Source: DASRDU01 sp035560235 (GTDB lineage: Bacteria > Acidobacteriota > Blastocatellia > RBC074). From it: 64,000 nt of DNA. The notes under the pieces are model-generated. The model was not told the DNA's origin. It saw nothing but the letters and a program-made list of their open reading frames with translations, and searched no databases. The position numbers and the translations under genes are program-made. Below are positions 62,748-64,000 of this stretch, piece by piece. The stretch spans positions 1-64,000 of the forward strand of contig DATMAG010000047.1 in the NCBI GenBank assembly GCA_035560235.1, read 5' to 3'. The first letter of the stretch is position 1; each line of letters begins with the position of its first letter.

Positions 62748-64000
62748 TCACTTCGTTGCTTCGCGCACATCAGTCACTTCGCCGCGAAACTTTTCGACCA
62801 GCAGGCGCACGGCGGGAATCTTCAAGGCCTCTTCGCGAAGCCGCGCCTTTGCCTCGGCGGCCTCGTCAATGCGGGCGCTGCTCTGACCGCTGATGAGGAC
62901 TTCGATGCGCATCGGCTGGCCGAACAGGCGCTGGCCGATTTCGCTGAAGATCGCGCTGCTGTCACGCAGCCTGCGGGCCAGAATATCCTCCTGCGGCATC
63001 GTCACAATCAGCCTGCCTTCGTCATAATTGATGCTCTGCGCATCTTCGAGCGCCGTCACCAGCGCGTGACGATTGAGTCGCTCAAGCTCGGCGCAGACTG
63101 CCTGCGCTTCGCGCCCTTTCTCAACCGGCGCCCTGCCCGGCGCAGCCTGTGCCGCTCCGCCTGAACCATTGCCTCCGGTCACGCGGCGCGGCGGAACCCG
63201 CTCATCAGCTTCAGGCCCGTCGAATGAGGAAAGACTGTCAAAGCTCTCGCTGAACCCCGGCGGCTCTTCGAGCATCACTGGCGGAAAGTCAGGTTCAGAC
63301 GCTGACGATTTGGCGGGCGGCGTCTCCTTCACTCGCGTTTCAGCCGCTCCGGGCGCGGTGCTGCGCGGCGCACTGCTCTGCGGGCGCGGCGGCGCTTGTT
63401 GCCCCGGCGCAGGCGCCGCGCCGGGGTTGCTGAAAGTAATCCCGCCTCCGGTCAGCCTGGTTTCGAGCGCCTCCAGTCTGGAAATCAGTTGATCAAGTGA
63501 ACGCAGCCTGACCGCGTGCGTCAGCCTGATCAGTCCGATTTCAAGCTGGAAGCGCGGATGAGGTGAATCCCTGATCTCTTTTTCAGTCGCAGCCAGCAAG
63601 TGAAAGAAACGCACCAGATCTTCTTCAGAAAAGCGCGCCGCAAGCCGCCTGAGAGTTTCCGCTTCGACTTCGGAGACATCCAGAATGGCGCTGCTCGTCA
63701 CTCCCGACTTGATGACCAGCAGGTGGCGCATATAACTCATCAGTTCGCGCGTGAAGTTACGCAGGTCATAGCCGCGCGAGTCGAGTTCTTCCACCAGCCT
63801 GAGAATAGCGGCGCTGTCCTGCGCCGCGACGGCTTCAGTAAAACTCAGCAGCGTCTGTTCTCCGGCCAGCCCGAGGGCTGAAATGACATCTTCAGTTCCG
63901 ATATCACTGCCGCTGAAAGCGATCACCTGATCGAAGGCTGAAAACGCATCACGCAGGCTGCCCGCTCCGGCCCGCGCAATTTCACGCAGCCCCTGATCGC
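62748..64000 (-). CDS. dnaX: DNA polymerase III subunit gamma/tau (5' end missing)
   Basis: The gene runs off the right edge; 417 codons are visible. The first visible part (REIARAGAGSLRDAFSAFDQVIAFSGSDIGTEDVISALGL) matches the end of the DnaX AAA+ domain, then the clamp-loader collar (SRGYDLRNFTRELMSYMRHLLVIKSG, RLTHAVRLRSLDQLISRLEALE). A Pro/Ala-rich linker leads to a C-terminal domain (RLNRHALVTALEDAQSINYDEGRLIVTMPQEDILARRL). No obvious programmed frameshift site is visible in this part. Part of the replication clamp loader. Confidence 0.93.
   Translation of the reverse strand, partial: DQGLREIARAGAGSLRDAFSAFDQVIAFSGSDIGTEDVISALGLAGEQTLLSFTEAVAAQDSAAILRLVEELDSRGYDLRNFTRELMSYMRHLLVIKSGVTSSAILDVSEVEAETLRRLAARFSEEDLVRFFHLLAATEKEIRDSPHPRFQLEIGLIRLTHAVRLRSLDQLISRLEALETRLTGGGITFSNPGAAPAPGQQAPPRPQSSAPRSTAPGAAETRVKETPPAKSSASEPDFPPVMLEEPPGFSESFDSLSSFDGPEADERVPPRRVTGGNGSGGAAQAAPGRAPVEKGREAQAVCAELERLNRHALVTALEDAQSINYDEGRLIVTMPQEDILARRLRDSSAIFSEIGQRLFGQPMRIEVLISGQSSARIDEAAEAKARLREEALKIPAVRLLVEKFRGEVTDVREATK

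Overview
The window looks like chromosomal DNA of a diderm, high-GC member of the Acidobacteriota; Blastocatellia is my best guess, but class level is inference. Supporting features are two VWFA-type secreted proteins of the acidobacterial kind (8553-9803, 17760-18728), an acidobacterial (Solibac-type) N-terminal domain on the protein at 28564-30978, a zinc-ribbon/kinase/TPR Ser/Thr kinase, LPS heptosyltransferase, PilT and many PQQ/cytochrome c proteins. No rRNA, tRNA, CRISPR array, insertion sequence or prophage was seen. Both window ends cut genes (a MerR regulator on the left, dnaX on the right).

Layout. 1-12.4 kb: MerR regulator and His-rich secreted protein, envelope genes, asparaginase, pilT, a PilZ protein, the yggS-yggT-yggU group, an M23 peptidase. 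12.5-19.4 kb: carB and secreted or outer-membrane proteins of unknown role. 19.5-28.2 kb: a coherent minus-strand module made of a sensor kinase, a sigma-54-dependent response regulator, a bacterial eRF1/Pelota-like (Balon/baeRF-type) protein, a TerB-like protein, beta-carbonic anhydrase, a SulP transporter and a universal stress protein. Two sigma-54 promoters lie in front of the two transcription units, and each has a matching 28-bp palindromic site centred 90 bp upstream of the -12 element. I read this as one regulon controlled by the kinase/regulator pair. 28.5-36.7 kb: a heme/cytochrome island with an HbpS/GlcG-type protein and 13-, 9- and 4-heme cytochromes; the 13-heme protein appears to be a fusion of the 9-heme and 4-heme types. 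36.7-41.7 kb: signalling genes, namely a cyclic-nucleotide phosphodiesterase-like hydrolase next to an FHA-GAF-class III cyclase, and a Ser/Thr kinase. 42.1-46.5 kb: housekeeping run (receiver, rplU, rpmA, obgE, nadD, rsfS, rlmH, DksA/TraR). 46.6-49.5 kb: a rhodanese gene with an in-frame TGA at a cysteine position (selenoprotein candidate), kdgK, eda, a ferredoxin. 49.7-53.2 kb: LD-carboxypeptidase and LecA-like and DUF4388 proteins. 53.4-61.1 kb: PQQ dehydrogenases, cytochrome c, a P450 and a truncated quinoprotein. 61.3-64 kb: serine hydrolase and dnaX.

Intergenic regions repeatedly carry short-period (7, 9 or 10 nt) degenerate tandem repeats, often arranged as large inverted pairs (4744-4829, 15752-15875, 34085-34130, 35858-35906, 43221-43270, 48277-48352). 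They belong to several unrelated sequence families and look like a genome-wide repeat habit rather than gene-specific elements.

The most notable points are the sigma-54 hibernation/inorganic-carbon module with its shared operator, the likely selenocysteine rhodanese, and the modular multiheme cytochromes.
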